Counted from the stretch's first letter, positions 17,783-26,573 are shown. The stretch: DNA of 64,000 nt from DAIDKA01 sp036489445 (GCA_036489445.1 DASXFV010000095.1:1-64000); one strand, 5' to 3'. The notes: generated by a model from the letters alone, not told the origin. Numbers and translations: made by a program.

Positions 17783-18253
17783 TTAGGCTTTGAATACCTG
17801 TACGGTATGACCGCCGGCGTCTGCCACTGAAAGACGCCAGTTCCGGAAAGCGTGCATCGCTGTCTGATTCCATTGAACCAAGTTGCCAGTTTCGAGATTG
17901 AGCAGTCGCCAGTCCGACCCATCGATTGTCCGCAGAACGACGTAGATGCCGTCCGGGGCAACGAATGCCATAGCGCCGGATCCGGGCCCCGGGTCGATCA
18001 TGCTGGTGGGGGCTGAAAGGTCAGGTTCAAACACACGCTCCCCGCTGAAGATCAGGGCGGTTTCGCCGCTGTAAAGCTGATGAGCGAACCGCTTCGCGGT
18101 CTGATCGAAAATTACGAGTCCGAGCCGCTTTTGCGGGTCTTGCGGTGCTACACATACAATACCGAATTTACCTGCGACGTTGACAAATTGACCGACAGCA
18201 CCGGGACCCGATAGCTGGCTGACGACAAGTTTCGGCTTCACGGTCAGAGGCAT
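17783..18253 (-). CDS. Hypothetical protein
   Basis: ATG 18253 is preferred over ATG 18259 because the AGAGGGAG element abuts the first and sits 7 nt from the second. The 156-residue product (MPLTVKPKLVVSQLSGPGAV and onward) has repeated short beta-strand-like stretches (GIVCVAPQDP, LGLVIFDQTAKRF, TALIFSGERVF, AMAFVAPDGIYVVL and WRLLNLETGNLVQWN), suggesting a beta-propeller- or beta-sandwich-like fold. I do not recognise the family. No signal peptide or membrane segment. Same strand as its neighbours in the tRNA-flanked block. Confidence 0.5.
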   Translation of the reverse strand: MPLTVKPKLVVSQLSGPGAVGQFVNVAGKFGIVCVAPQDPQKRLGLVIFDQTAKRFAHQLYSGETALIFSGERVFEPDLSAPTSMIDPGPGSGAMAFVAPDGIYVVLRTIDGSDWRLLNLETGNLVQWNQTAMHAFRNWRLSVADAGGHTVQVFKA

Positions 18254-18334
18254 TTGCATCTCCCTCTAAAAGCATAGCTGGTAACAGGACAAGAAAAAGC
18301 CGCGCCGCGAGCAAGCGGCCCTTGCCGTAGCTCT

Positions 18335-18863
18335 CTAGACGCCTAGTTGCGCTCTAAAGTATGAGCGCGCGTACGTTTTTTCATTGTTGGTTAGCTGTCC
18401 GTGCGCCAGAGTAGTAAACACATGGTGTATCAAGGTTCGATCTACGGTCGCCTCGATTCGCTTTGTGCTGGCATCGACGACAGCCGGTGTCGGCGCACTT
18501 GTCGCGATAAACGCTTGTACGGCGGCCTCGATTGCAGTTTTTTCCGCTGCTGTCAGGGGTTTCTGATTGGCGGGCACCGCAGCCGGTTTCGGTCGTTTGG
18601 CGGCGTGAGAGTGGTTATTCGCGCTCCCTGTGGCCGTCGTAGCCTGCGGCACGTGAGGGTGATAGCGCATGACGGGTGCAAGAGCCGCGCTACCAAACCG
18701 AATTACGCGATCAGCTCTATCTGTAATTTCTCGGCTCTGACCCGAACTCACTCCGACGGCCAAGTCTTCGAGGCCAAGGACCGCGATTCGTACGCCTTTC
18801 TTTTGCGTCAACGCCCTTGTGCAGGAGATACCCTGCATCGACCATGACCACGAAACGGTCCAC
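18335..18863 (-). pseudogene. Probable frameshifted/deleted NYN (PIN-like) domain protein remnant
   Basis: From GTG 18863 one frame reads VDRFVVMVDAGYLLHKGVDA, which matches the first strand of NYN/LabA-type nuclease domains (hydrophobic-VDAGYL), then soon stops. About 20 codons in, an adjacent frame takes over with GVRIAVLGLEDLAVGVSSG, resembling the last NYN strand. It then continues into an Ala/Pro-rich linker and a helical C-terminus ending YFRAQLGV. The central roughly 100 residues of the domain, including later acidic residues, are missing. I infer an internal deletion with a frame change; the second frame could still be translated from an internal start. Confidence 0.45.
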
Positions 18864-19190
18864 GGTTGCGCCCCCAGAAAAGATAAGCCCCCAACAAGTG
18901 GGGGCAGGGTGCGGCTCGCTCTAGTAGATAGTGAGCGAACCACGGGTGGAAATATAGGGGCCTAGCAGGTGCTACACAAGGGGACTTGTGATAATTGCTC
19001 GGGGCATCACTTCCTACAGGCTGTCGATCCGTACAGCTCAACCCACAGCCGCGCGGAGGTGCCCCTTATGTCTGACGTCTGTGTATCGGTACGTCTGTAT
19101 GTGTACCTGCAGGATAAGGGTCTTAACCGCCAACGTTTCCGTACCGATTCCGTATGTAGTCGCCGTATTTAAGCTAAGTTATTGATTTCA

Positions 19191-19266
19191 TGGTGGGTGC
19201 TGACGGGATCGAACCGCCGACATTCGCCGTGTAAAGGCGACGCTCTACCAGCTGAGCTAAGCACCC
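19191..19266 (-). tRNA. tRNA-Val(TAC)
   Basis: The minus strand gives a complete cloverleaf with encoded CCA: acceptor GGGTGCT/AGCACCC, D-arm GCTCAGCTGGTAGAGC, anticodon stem-loop TCGCC-TTTACAC-GGCGA (anticodon TAC) and T-arm GGCGGTTCGATCCCGTC. In related genomes tRNA-Val and tRNA-Asp sit side by side between lon and ppiD. Here they are about 2.5 kb apart. Confidence 0.97.
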
Positions 19267-19303
19267 GCCGGGATGGAATCTAGCACGGCCGGGGACGACG
19301 ACC

Positions 19304-19834
19304 CTAAGCGAGGAAGTTGGTGGCAGCCACGACCGCGCCGGCCGCTGCCGCCACGGCTCCCAGTACGGGAAACAGCCGTTGCCGGGCCAGGAAGTACAGC
19401 GAGGTGAGTACCAGACCCAACTCCAGCAGCCCCTCGCCCAGATCCAGGCGCAGGCCCCGGGCCTCCTCGCGGCGGCTCTCCGCCTCGCGCGCCTGCGCTT
19501 GCTGCTGGATCTGTCCGGCATCGGCGGCGTAGCGGTCACGGTCCTTGGCGTACTGGGTGCCCAGCTGCTGCGCCCGATCCGCCTGCGCGACTTGAACCAC
19601 GCCCAGCAGACCCGCGGCCACATCCATCAGGTGCTCGCGCTCCTTCTTGGCCTCGTAGAACGACCACTGGTCATTCGCCTCGGTCCGATGGATGACCGCC
19701 GCGGTGTGCGCACGGTGCGAGGCGATGGTCACGAAGGCCAGCAGAATACCGACTATGCCCACCATGACGCTCACGCTTTTCGTGACGGCATCGCCGCCCG
19801 CTTCATGGGAGGTGTGAATCTCAACTTCAGCCAT
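19304..19834 (-). CDS. DUF4337-family membrane protein
   Basis: ATG 19834 (MAEVEIHTSHEAGG) was chosen; it overlaps the HAD gene stop by 8 bp, with GAGG upstream. The 176-residue product matches DUF4337 in order: a polar N-terminus, a first membrane helix (SVSVMVGIVGILLAFVTIA), the motif HRTEANDQWSFYEAKKERE, a charged coiled-coil-like middle rich in Gln/Ala/Glu/Arg, and two C-terminal hydrophobic segments. The family is widespread and uncharacterised. Translational coupling to the HAD hydrolase suggests cotranscription. Confidence 0.8.
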   Translation of the reverse strand: MAEVEIHTSHEAGGDAVTKSVSVMVGIVGILLAFVTIASHRAHTAAVIHRTEANDQWSFYEAKKEREHLMDVAAGLLGVVQVAQADRAQQLGTQYAKDRDRYAADAGQIQQQAQAREAESRREEARGLRLDLGEGLLELGLVLTSLYFLARQRLFPVLGAVAAAAGAVVAATNFLA

Positions 19835-20501
19835 TACGCGCCTCTTCCACCCCAAAGGGATAACCGGCCACTTCGCTCAGGGACGTGAGCACGATATGCC
19901 CCAGGGCGCGCAAGTCCGCCGTGGGTTGGGTCATGTCCGGCACCTGGATCACCGTCATGCCGGCGGCGTGCGCGGCGCGCACCCCGTACTCGGAGTCCTC
20001 CAGGGCCAGGCAGGCCCTCGGATCCACGCCCAGGCACTCGGCCGCCTTCAGGTAAACCGCAGGGTCCGGCTTGGGCCTTTGGACCAGGTCGGCACCGATG
20101 ACCGCCTTGAATCGTGACAGCAGCGCGGCCTGCTGCAGCTTCTCGATCGCATGCGCGGTGCGTGAAGAGGTCGCAATCGCCATCGGCAGACCCAGCTGCG
20201 CCACTGCATCGAGCAGCGCCAGGGCGCCCTCTTTCAGGGGCGTGGGGGTGATGCGGCTGGCGATGCTGAAATGGCGGCTCCAGGCAGCAAAGAACGCATC
20301 GCAATCCAAAGTGGGTCCATAACCGTCCCGGATCACGGCGCGGGCGATGGGCTCCGCGGCGCCGACGCAGCGCATCAGCAGATCCATGCGCGGGGCAACC
20401 GTGAGTTCCCGGCACGCGGTGATGAAGGCCTCCTGCGCGACACGCTCGGTATCCAGCAAGGTGCCATCCATATCAAAGATGACAGCGTCGAAGTGCTTCA
20501 T
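19827..20501 (-). CDS. HAD-superfamily hydrolase (beta-phosphoglucomutase/phosphatase-like, subfamily IA)
   Basis: The 224-residue protein has all four HAD motifs: nucleophile and acid/base in FDMDGTLLDTE, motif II threonine/serine in AIATSSR, motif III lysine in KPDPAVYLKAAE, and motif IV acidic residues in ALEDSEYGVRAAHAAG. The helical cap between motifs I and II places it with small-molecule phosphatases or beta-phosphoglucomutases. Substrate unknown. It starts 44 bp after lon, just behind a GC-rich hairpin that may act as terminator or attenuator. No ribosome-binding site is visible outside that hairpin. Confidence 0.85.
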   Translation of the reverse strand: MKHFDAVIFDMDGTLLDTERVAQEAFITACRELTVAPRMDLLMRCVGAAEPIARAVIRDGYGPTLDCDAFFAAWSRHFSIASRITPTPLKEGALALLDAVAQLGLPMAIATSSRTAHAIEKLQQAALLSRFKAVIGADLVQRPKPDPAVYLKAAECLGVDPRACLALEDSEYGVRAAHAAGMTVIQVPDMTQPTADLRALGHIVLTSLSEVAGYPFGVEEARNG

Positions 20502-20507
20502 GGCAAA

Positions 20508-20531
20508 GGCGCCCCTGTTGCGAGGGGCGCC
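20508..20531 (-). terminator. GC-rich hairpin between lon and the HAD gene
   Basis: On the minus strand GGCGCCCC and GGGGCGCC form a perfect 8-bp stem with an 8-nt loop, followed by TTTGCC and then the HAD gene ATG 6 nt on. The U-run is short, so termination of lon mRNA would be partial. The hairpin would also hide the translation start of the HAD gene. Confidence 0.5.
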
Positions 20532-20545
20532 GCGACTTGGCGTGG

Positions 20546-22987
20546 CTAGTGGGCCGACGAGGGCTTCAGGCTGCGGCGTGCCGCGCGACGCGCTGGCTTG
20601 GATTCCACCGCTGCGACCGCAGGCGCCACCACCAGAGGCACCGGCTGACTCACCAGGGCGATCTGCAGCACCTCATCAATCCATTTCACCGGCTTGATGG
20701 TGAGGTTGCCCTTGATGTTGTCGGGAATTTCGGCCAGATCCTTCACGTTCTCATCCGGGATGAGCACGGTCTTGATGCCACCGCGATGCGCTGCCAGCAG
20801 CTTTTCCTTCAAGCCCCCGATGGGCAGCACTTCGCCGCGCAGCGTGATCTCACCGGTCATCGCGACATCCGACTTCACCGCGATGCGGGTCAGGGCCGAT
20901 ACCAGCGCAGTGCACATTCCCACACCGGCACTCGGACCGTCCTTCGGCGTCGCGCCCTCGGGCATATGCAGATGGATGTCGTTCTTCTGATAGAAGTCCT
21001 GTTCCAGGCCCAGCACCTGGCTGCGGCTGCGCACCACGGTCATGGCCGCCTGGATGGACTCCTGCATCACCTCGCCCAGATGGCCGGTGTGCTGCAGTTT
21101 GCCCTTGCCCGGTACGATGGCCGCTTCAATCGTCAGCAATTCACCGCCGACTTCCGTCCAGGCAAGCCCCGTGACCTGACCGATACGGTCCATGTCCTCG
21201 GCCTTGCCATAGCGGAAACGCTTCACACCCAGATACTTTTCCAGATTGCGCGGCGTGACGGAGATGGTCTTCTGCTCCTTGTCCTCCAGCAGCAGCTGCT
21301 TCACCGACTTGCGGCCGATCTTGGCAATCTCGCGCTCGAAGTTGCGCACGCCCGCCTCGCGCGTGTAGTGACGCACGATGTCCAGCAGCGCCGGATCGGA
21401 GACCTTCAGCTCATCGTCCCGCAGCCCATTGGCCTTCATCTGCTTGGGCACCAGATAGCGCCGGCCGATGTTCATCTTCTCATCTTCGGTGTAGCCCGGC
21501 AGCCGGATGACCTCCATGCGGTCCAGCAGCGGACTGGGGATATTCAGCGTATTCGCCGTGCATACGAACATCACCTCGGACAGATCCAGATCGACCTCCA
21601 GGTAATGATCGTTGAAGGTGGCGTTCTGCTCCGGATCCAGCACCTCCAGCAGCGCCGAGGACGGATCGCCACGGAAATCCATGGACATCTTGTCCACTTC
21701 ATCCAGCAGGAACAGTGGATTGTGCACCCCCGCCTTGGACATGTTCTGCACGATCTTGCCCGGCATGGAGCCGATATAGGTACGCCGATGACCGCGGATC
21801 TCGGCCTCATCGCGCACGCCGCCCAGTGACATGCGCACGAACTTGCGATTCGTGGCACGCGCAATGCTCTGGCCCAGCGAGGTCTTGCCCACACCCGGCG
21901 GACCGACCAGGCACAGGATCGGCCCGCGCAGCTTCTCCACCCGGTGCTGCACGGCCAGATACTCGACGATGCGCTCCTTGACCTTCTCCAGGCCAAAGTG
22001 ATCTTCATCCAGCACGGCTTCGGCTTTGGCGATGTCCTTGAGGACCTTGGTGCGCTTCTTCCAGGGCACCTTCACCAGCCAGTCGATGTAGTTGCGGACG
22101 ACGGTGGCCTCCGCCGACATCGGCGACATCATCTTCAGCTTGTTCAATTCAGCGCCGGCCTTTTCGCGCGCTTCCTTGGGCATGCCGGCCTTGGCAATCT
22201 TCTGCTCGAGCTCCGTGAGCTCGTTGCCGCCCTCGTCCATTTCGCCGAGCTCTTTCTGAATGGCCTTCATCTGCTCATTCAGGTAGTACTCGCGCTGCGA
22301 CTTCTCCATCTGCGCCTTGACGCGACCGCGGATGCGCTTCTCGATCTGCAGCACGTCCATCTCGCCCTCGATGGCGACCAGGATGTGCTCCAGGCGCTTG
22401 CGGACATCCAGGATCTCCAGGACCTTCTGCTTCTCGCCCAGCTTCAGCGACATGTGCGCGGCCACGGTATCGGCCAGCCGACCCGCGTGTTCGATTCCCG
22501 CCAGGGCCGTCAGCACCTCCGGGGGCACCTTCTTGTTCAGTTTCACGTACTGCTCGAACTGCGAGATCACGGAGCGCCCGAGCACATCCATCTCGCGCTC
22601 ATCGTAGCCCTCGCCGTCCGGCTGCATCGTGACATCGGCGCTGTAGTAATCACCCGCCTCGAGCTTGTCGATGCGCGCGCGATCCACACCCTCCACCAGC
22701 ACTTTGACCGTGCCGTCCGGCAGCTTCAGCAGCTGCAGAATCGTCGCGATGGTACCAATGCGATACAGGTCCTCGACCTTCGGGTCATCCACATCCGCTT
22801 GCTTCTGGGCAATGAGCATGATGCGTTTGTCGCCGTGCATGGCGACATCCAGAGCCTGGATGGATTTCTCCCGACCCACGAACAGCGGAATGACCATGTG
22901 CGGATAAACGACGACGTCCCGCAGCGGCAGGACCGGTACGCTCTGGGCGATCATTGTCTTGGGTGTCGTGGAGACCGGTTCGGACAT
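20546..22987 (-). CDS. lon: ATP-dependent protease La
   Basis: The 813-residue protein has the full LonA architecture: an N-terminal substrate-binding domain with coiled coil, an AAA+ module with Walker A GPPGVGKTSLGQ, Walker B FLLDEVDKM and the sensor region, and a C-terminal protease domain with catalytic serine in KDGPSAGVGM and lysine in GGLKEKLLAA. The C-terminus carries an extra Ala/Pro/Arg-rich tail (AAVESKPARRAARRSLKPS). It degrades misfolded and regulatory proteins in the cytosol, including TA antitoxins in other bacteria. A sigma32-like promoter lies upstream. Confidence 0.98.
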   Translation of the reverse strand: MSEPVSTTPKTMIAQSVPVLPLRDVVVYPHMVIPLFVGREKSIQALDVAMHGDKRIMLIAQKQADVDDPKVEDLYRIGTIATILQLLKLPDGTVKVLVEGVDRARIDKLEAGDYYSADVTMQPDGEGYDEREMDVLGRSVISQFEQYVKLNKKVPPEVLTALAGIEHAGRLADTVAAHMSLKLGEKQKVLEILDVRKRLEHILVAIEGEMDVLQIEKRIRGRVKAQMEKSQREYYLNEQMKAIQKELGEMDEGGNELTELEQKIAKAGMPKEAREKAGAELNKLKMMSPMSAEATVVRNYIDWLVKVPWKKRTKVLKDIAKAEAVLDEDHFGLEKVKERIVEYLAVQHRVEKLRGPILCLVGPPGVGKTSLGQSIARATNRKFVRMSLGGVRDEAEIRGHRRTYIGSMPGKIVQNMSKAGVHNPLFLLDEVDKMSMDFRGDPSSALLEVLDPEQNATFNDHYLEVDLDLSEVMFVCTANTLNIPSPLLDRMEVIRLPGYTEDEKMNIGRRYLVPKQMKANGLRDDELKVSDPALLDIVRHYTREAGVRNFEREIAKIGRKSVKQLLLEDKEQKTISVTPRNLEKYLGVKRFRYGKAEDMDRIGQVTGLAWTEVGGELLTIEAAIVPGKGKLQHTGHLGEVMQESIQAAMTVVRSRSQVLGLEQDFYQKNDIHLHMPEGATPKDGPSAGVGMCTALVSALTRIAVKSDVAMTGEITLRGEVLPIGGLKEKLLAAHRGGIKTVLIPDENVKDLAEIPDNIKGNLTIKPVKWIDEVLQIALVSQPVPLVVAPAVAAVESKPARRAARRSLKPSSAH

Positions 22988-23073
22988 GGCGAACTCCTCG
23001 CTGATGCAAAGGTTAAGGCAGGCGCGAGGCGACGACGCCTGCGCCTACCTGTCACCTGTCTAATATAACGGGG

Positions 23074-23101
23074 ATTTGGGGACCCGCTACCCCGTTTCAA
23101 C
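23074..23101 (-). promoter_or_regulatory. Heat-shock (sigma32-type) promoter of lon
   Basis: Minus strand: GTTGAAA (23095-23101), a 13-bp spacer, then CCCCAAAT (23074-23081). This closely matches the RpoH consensus CTTGAAA-N13-CCCCATnT, about 85 bp before the lon ATG. lon is a classic sigma32 gene in E. coli. The same bases also form an inverted repeat AACGGGG/CCCCGTT, which could serve as a clpX terminator. Confidence 0.75.
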
Positions 23102-23129
23102 GGTGCGGGTCCACAGAATTGCGCACTGG

Positions 23130-24422
23130 TCAGTGCGCGGTGCCCGCGGCGCGACGCGGTTCGTCTTCAGCGCGATACACCACGTAGGGCTTGGACTGCC
23201 CCTCGATGACGGTCTCGTCCACCACCACCTTCTGCACATTGCGCATGGTGGGCAGGTCGTACATGGTGTCCAGGAGCGCGGTTTCCAGAATGGTCCGCAG
23301 GCCGCGGGCACCGGTCTTGCGCTGCATGGCGCGCTTCGCCACGGCTTTCAGGGCTTCCTCCCGGAACTCGAGCTCAGCGCCTTCCATCTCGAACAGGCGG
23401 TGATACTGCTTGGTTAGAGCATTGCGCGGTTCAGTGAGAATGGAGATCAACGCCGCCTCATCCAGCTCATCCAGGGTCGCCACCACCGGCAGACGCCCCA
23501 CGAACTCGGGGATCAGCCCGAACTTGATCAGATCCTCCGGCTCCACATCATGGAACAGGTCGCTGCCATGCGGCCGGCTGCTGACGTCGCGCACTTCCGA
23601 AGTGAAGCCGATGCCACCCTTCTGGGTGCGGTTCTGGATGATCTTTTCCAGCCCCGCAAATGCGCCGCCCACGATGAACAGAATGTTGGTCGTATCGACC
23701 TGCAGGAACTCCTGCTGCGGATGCTTGCGGCCGCCCTGGGGCGGAACCGAGGCCACGGTGCCCTCGATAAGCTTCAGCAGCGCCTGCTGCACGCCCTCAC
23801 CCGACACATCGCGGGTGATCGACGGGTTGTCGGATTTGCGGGAAATCTTGTCGATTTCGTCGATATAGACGATACCCGTCTGGGCCTTCTCCACATCGTA
23901 ATCGCACTTCTGCAGCAGCTTCTGAATGATGTTCTCCACATCCTCGCCCACATAACCCGCCTCGGTGAGCGTGGTGGCATCGGCGATGGTGAAGGGCACA
24001 TTCAGCAGGCGCGCCAGAGTTTCGGCCAGCAAGGTCTTACCGCAGCCCGTGGGCCCGATCAGCAGGATGTTGCTCTTGGTGATCTCGACATCGTCCTTGC
24101 GGACGGTGCCCGTGCGGCTCTGCAGACGCTTGTAATGGTTGTACACGGATACGGACAGCACCTTCTTGGCGCGGTCCTGGCCAATGACGTACTCGTCAAG
24201 GACCTTCTTGATCTCATGCGGCTTGGGAAGCTTGTCGCGGGCGCGCTCGGCGCGGTCCTCGAGCTCCTCGCGGATGATGTCGTTGCACAGCTCCACGCAT
24301 TCGTCACAGACGAACACGGACGGCCCTGCGATGAGCTTGCGCACCTCATGCTGGCTCTTCCCGCAGAACGAGCAGTACAACAGTTTGCCGTCGTCGTGAC
24401 GGCCGCGGGAATCTTCAGTCAT
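23130..24422 (-). CDS. clpX: ClpXP protease ATP-binding subunit
   Basis: The 430-residue protein begins with the ClpX zinc-binding domain (C17, C20, C39, C42 in YCSFCGK and VCDECVELC). It continues with an AAA+ unfoldase: Walker A GPTGCGKTLLAETLA, Walker B IVYIDEIDKI, pore loop GYVGEDVEN, and the ClpP-binding IGF-type loop as IGFTSEV. It unfolds tagged substrates for ClpP. It lies 146 bp after clpP, with its own likely promoter. Confidence 0.98.
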   Translation of the reverse strand: MTEDSRGRHDDGKLLYCSFCGKSQHEVRKLIAGPSVFVCDECVELCNDIIREELEDRAERARDKLPKPHEIKKVLDEYVIGQDRAKKVLSVSVYNHYKRLQSRTGTVRKDDVEITKSNILLIGPTGCGKTLLAETLARLLNVPFTIADATTLTEAGYVGEDVENIIQKLLQKCDYDVEKAQTGIVYIDEIDKISRKSDNPSITRDVSGEGVQQALLKLIEGTVASVPPQGGRKHPQQEFLQVDTTNILFIVGGAFAGLEKIIQNRTQKGGIGFTSEVRDVSSRPHGSDLFHDVEPEDLIKFGLIPEFVGRLPVVATLDELDEAALISILTEPRNALTKQYHRLFEMEGAELEFREEALKAVAKRAMQRKTGARGLRTILETALLDTMYDLPTMRNVQKVVVDETVIEGQSKPYVVYRAEDEPRRAAGTAH

Positions 24423-24479
24423 CTAGCCCTCTTGCTGCATTTGCGCCGCAGGAGAAACCCCCAAGACAGGGGCAATTTC

Positions 24480-24509
24480 CTTATAGCACGCGCCTACCGC
24501 CACAGGCAA
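24480..24509 (-). promoter_or_regulatory. Candidate sigma70 promoter of clpX
   Basis: Minus strand: TTGCCT (24504-24509), an 18-bp spacer and TATAAG (24480-24485), about 58 bp before the clpX ATG. It would allow clpX expression apart from tig-clpP. Confidence 0.5.
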
Positions 24510-24568
24510 AGCAACGGCGCTGCCTGGGGTCCGCCTTGTGCTGCTGCTCTCAGTATGGGTGCCGAATT

Positions 24569-25198
24569 TCACTTCTCGGCACTGGAACTGGGCTGTGTCT
24601 CGCCCCGTTTCTCCAGAACCTTGTCGATCAGCCCGTACTCCACGGCTTCCACCGCGCTCATGAAATTGTCCCGATCGGTGTCCTGCTTGATCCGCTCCAC
24701 ACTCTGGCCGGTATGCTTGGCCAGGATGCGGTTGAGCCGGTCGCGCACGCCGAGGGTTTCCCGGACATGGATTTCCATGTCACTCGCCTGACCCTGCACG
24801 CCCCCCAGCGGCTGGTGAATCATCACCCGCGCGTGGGGCAGGCAGTGGCGTTTGCCCTTGGCGCCCGAAGCGAGCAGCACGGCTCCCATACTGGCAGCCT
24901 GACCGGTGCAGATGGTGCACACGTCCGGCTTGATGAACTGCATGGTGTCGTAGATCGCAAGCCCCGCCGTCACCACCCCGCCCGGGGAATTGATGTACAG
25001 GTTGATCTCTTTTTCCGGATTCTCCGACTCGAGGAACAGCATCTGGGCCACGACGATGTTGGCCATATAGTCATCGATTGCCCCGACCACGAAGATCAGC
25101 CGATCCTTGAGCAACCGGGAATAAATGTCATACGCGCGTTCACCGCGGGCCGTCTGCTCGACGACCATGGGAACCAGGTTCAGGGCACGTTCATTCAT
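24569..25198 (-). CDS. clpP: ATP-dependent Clp protease proteolytic subunit
   Basis: The 209-residue protein has the ClpP catalytic triad: S103 in GQAASMGA, H128 in RVMIHQPLGG and D177 in DTDRDNFMSA, with the SPGG oxyanion motif. It forms the tetradecameric peptidase core used by ClpX and ClpA. Its ATG overlaps the tig stop (ATGA), so the two are translationally coupled. Confidence 0.98.
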   Translation of the reverse strand: MNERALNLVPMVVEQTARGERAYDIYSRLLKDRLIFVVGAIDDYMANIVVAQMLFLESENPEKEINLYINSPGGVVTAGLAIYDTMQFIKPDVCTICTGQAASMGAVLLASGAKGKRHCLPHARVMIHQPLGGVQGQASDMEIHVRETLGVRDRLNRILAKHTGQSVERIKQDTDRDNFMSAVEAVEYGLIDKVLEKRGETQPSSSAEK

Positions 25199-26520
25199 GT
25201 CGCGGAACTCCCAGTGGGGGCTTCATTCTGACCAAATCCCGTCAATTCGCGGAAGGAGGACGCCTGCTCAGTGAGGCTGGCCTTCTCCACTATGGCATCG
25301 ATTGCCTGATCTTCAAGCACTGCCGATTCGATCTGCCGCATGGCGTCCGGATTGGACAGATACGAGCGGCGGGTTTCCTCAGGATTGGGAAAGGAGGCAA
25401 CCAGGTCATCCAGCCGGGTCTGAACCCTGGCCCGGTCCAGAGTCAGTGACTGCTCGCGCACGATATGGCTGAGGATCATGCCCAGCGCCACCCGCTGGCG
25501 CGCAGGCTCCACGAACTGCGCCCGGGGGGGCAGTTGGCTGGCCTCGCGCGCGCCGGCCCGGCGGCCGGCCTCCAGTTGCATCTGCTGGGCGGCATCCTCG
25601 ACCAGGGTCTTGGGCACTTCCAGCGGATTGTTGCGGTACAAGGCTTCCATGACCTGGCTGCGGACCCGACCGCGGATCACGGAGGTCATTTCCCGCTCCA
25701 TGCTGGCCCGCACTTCGGCCCGCAGGGTCGCAATGTCGCCCTCCTCCACGCCATAGGCCCGGCAGAACGCCTCATCGACGGGCGGAAGGGTCTGTTCCTC
25801 GACCTTTTTGACCGTAAGCGTGAACTGCGCAGTCTTGCCCGCCAGGGCCTTGGAACCGTGGCTTTCCGGGTAGTGGATAGCAACCTCGCGGGCATCCCCG
25901 GCGCTGGCCCCCGTGGCGGCGGCATCGAACTCCGGCAGCACCTGCCCGGCCCCGATGACAAACGGCACCTCCCGCCCCTCGCCGCCTTCGAACGGCTCGC
26001 CCGCCAGGGTGCCGTCGTAATCCACCGTCACCCGATCGGTGGCCTGGGCGGCCCGCTCCACGACATTGAACTGGGGGCGCTGGCGGCGCATGGACTCGAT
26101 CATCGCGTCCACGTCGGCTTCGGTGACCTCGCCCCTGGGGCGCTGCACCTGGATGGCGTCAAACGCAGCCACCTTCACTTCCGGCATCACCTCGAACACC
26201 GCCGCGTACTTCAGGTCCGCGCCCGGATCCATGGCGATGGGCTCGATCCGCGGGCCGGCGGCCGGCGTGAGCTGCTCCTTGGAGACCGCCTCGGCAAAGG
26301 ATTGGCGCATCAGGTCGCTGAGCACTTCGGCCCGCACCTTGTCGCCGAACTGCTGGCGCACCACCGGCAAGGGCGCTTTGCCCGGACGGAAGCCTTTCAG
26401 ACGCGCCGTGCGGGCCAGCTGCTTGAGCCGGGTTTCGATTTCGCTGCTCACCGTCTGGGCGGGAACGGCAACTTCCAGGCGGCGTTCAAGCCCCCCGGTC
26501 GCGGTCACGGATACCTGCAT
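25195..26520 (-). CDS. tig: Trigger factor
   Basis: The 441-residue protein shows the three trigger-factor regions: an N-terminal ribosome-binding domain with the signature GFRPGKAPLPVVRQQFG, an FKBP-type PPIase domain around 155-245 (TVDYDGTLAGEPFEGGEGRE), and a helical C-terminal chaperone domain. It binds nascent chains at the ribosomal exit. tRNA-Leu lies 53 bp upstream on the same strand with no good intervening promoter, so tig may be read through from the tRNA promoter. Confidence 0.97.
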   Translation of the reverse strand: MQVSVTATGGLERRLEVAVPAQTVSSEIETRLKQLARTARLKGFRPGKAPLPVVRQQFGDKVRAEVLSDLMRQSFAEAVSKEQLTPAAGPRIEPIAMDPGADLKYAAVFEVMPEVKVAAFDAIQVQRPRGEVTEADVDAMIESMRRQRPQFNVVERAAQATDRVTVDYDGTLAGEPFEGGEGREVPFVIGAGQVLPEFDAAATGASAGDAREVAIHYPESHGSKALAGKTAQFTLTVKKVEEQTLPPVDEAFCRAYGVEEGDIATLRAEVRASMEREMTSVIRGRVRSQVMEALYRNNPLEVPKTLVEDAAQQMQLEAGRRAGAREASQLPPRAQFVEPARQRVALGMILSHIVREQSLTLDRARVQTRLDDLVASFPNPEETRRSYLSNPDAMRQIESAVLEDQAIDAIVEKASLTEQASSFRELTGFGQNEAPTGSSAT

Positions 26521-26573
26521 ACCACTAAAATCCTGTTGTGAAACTCAAGTCTGACCGGTCTGTCGGATCGGAT

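Noticed and set aside
18969..19172. A 67-codon plus-strand frame between the NYN remnant and tRNA-Val
   Set aside because: No ribosome-binding site, no family and cysteine-rich random-looking composition; the 18.9-19.19 kb stretch otherwise shows nothing I can support.
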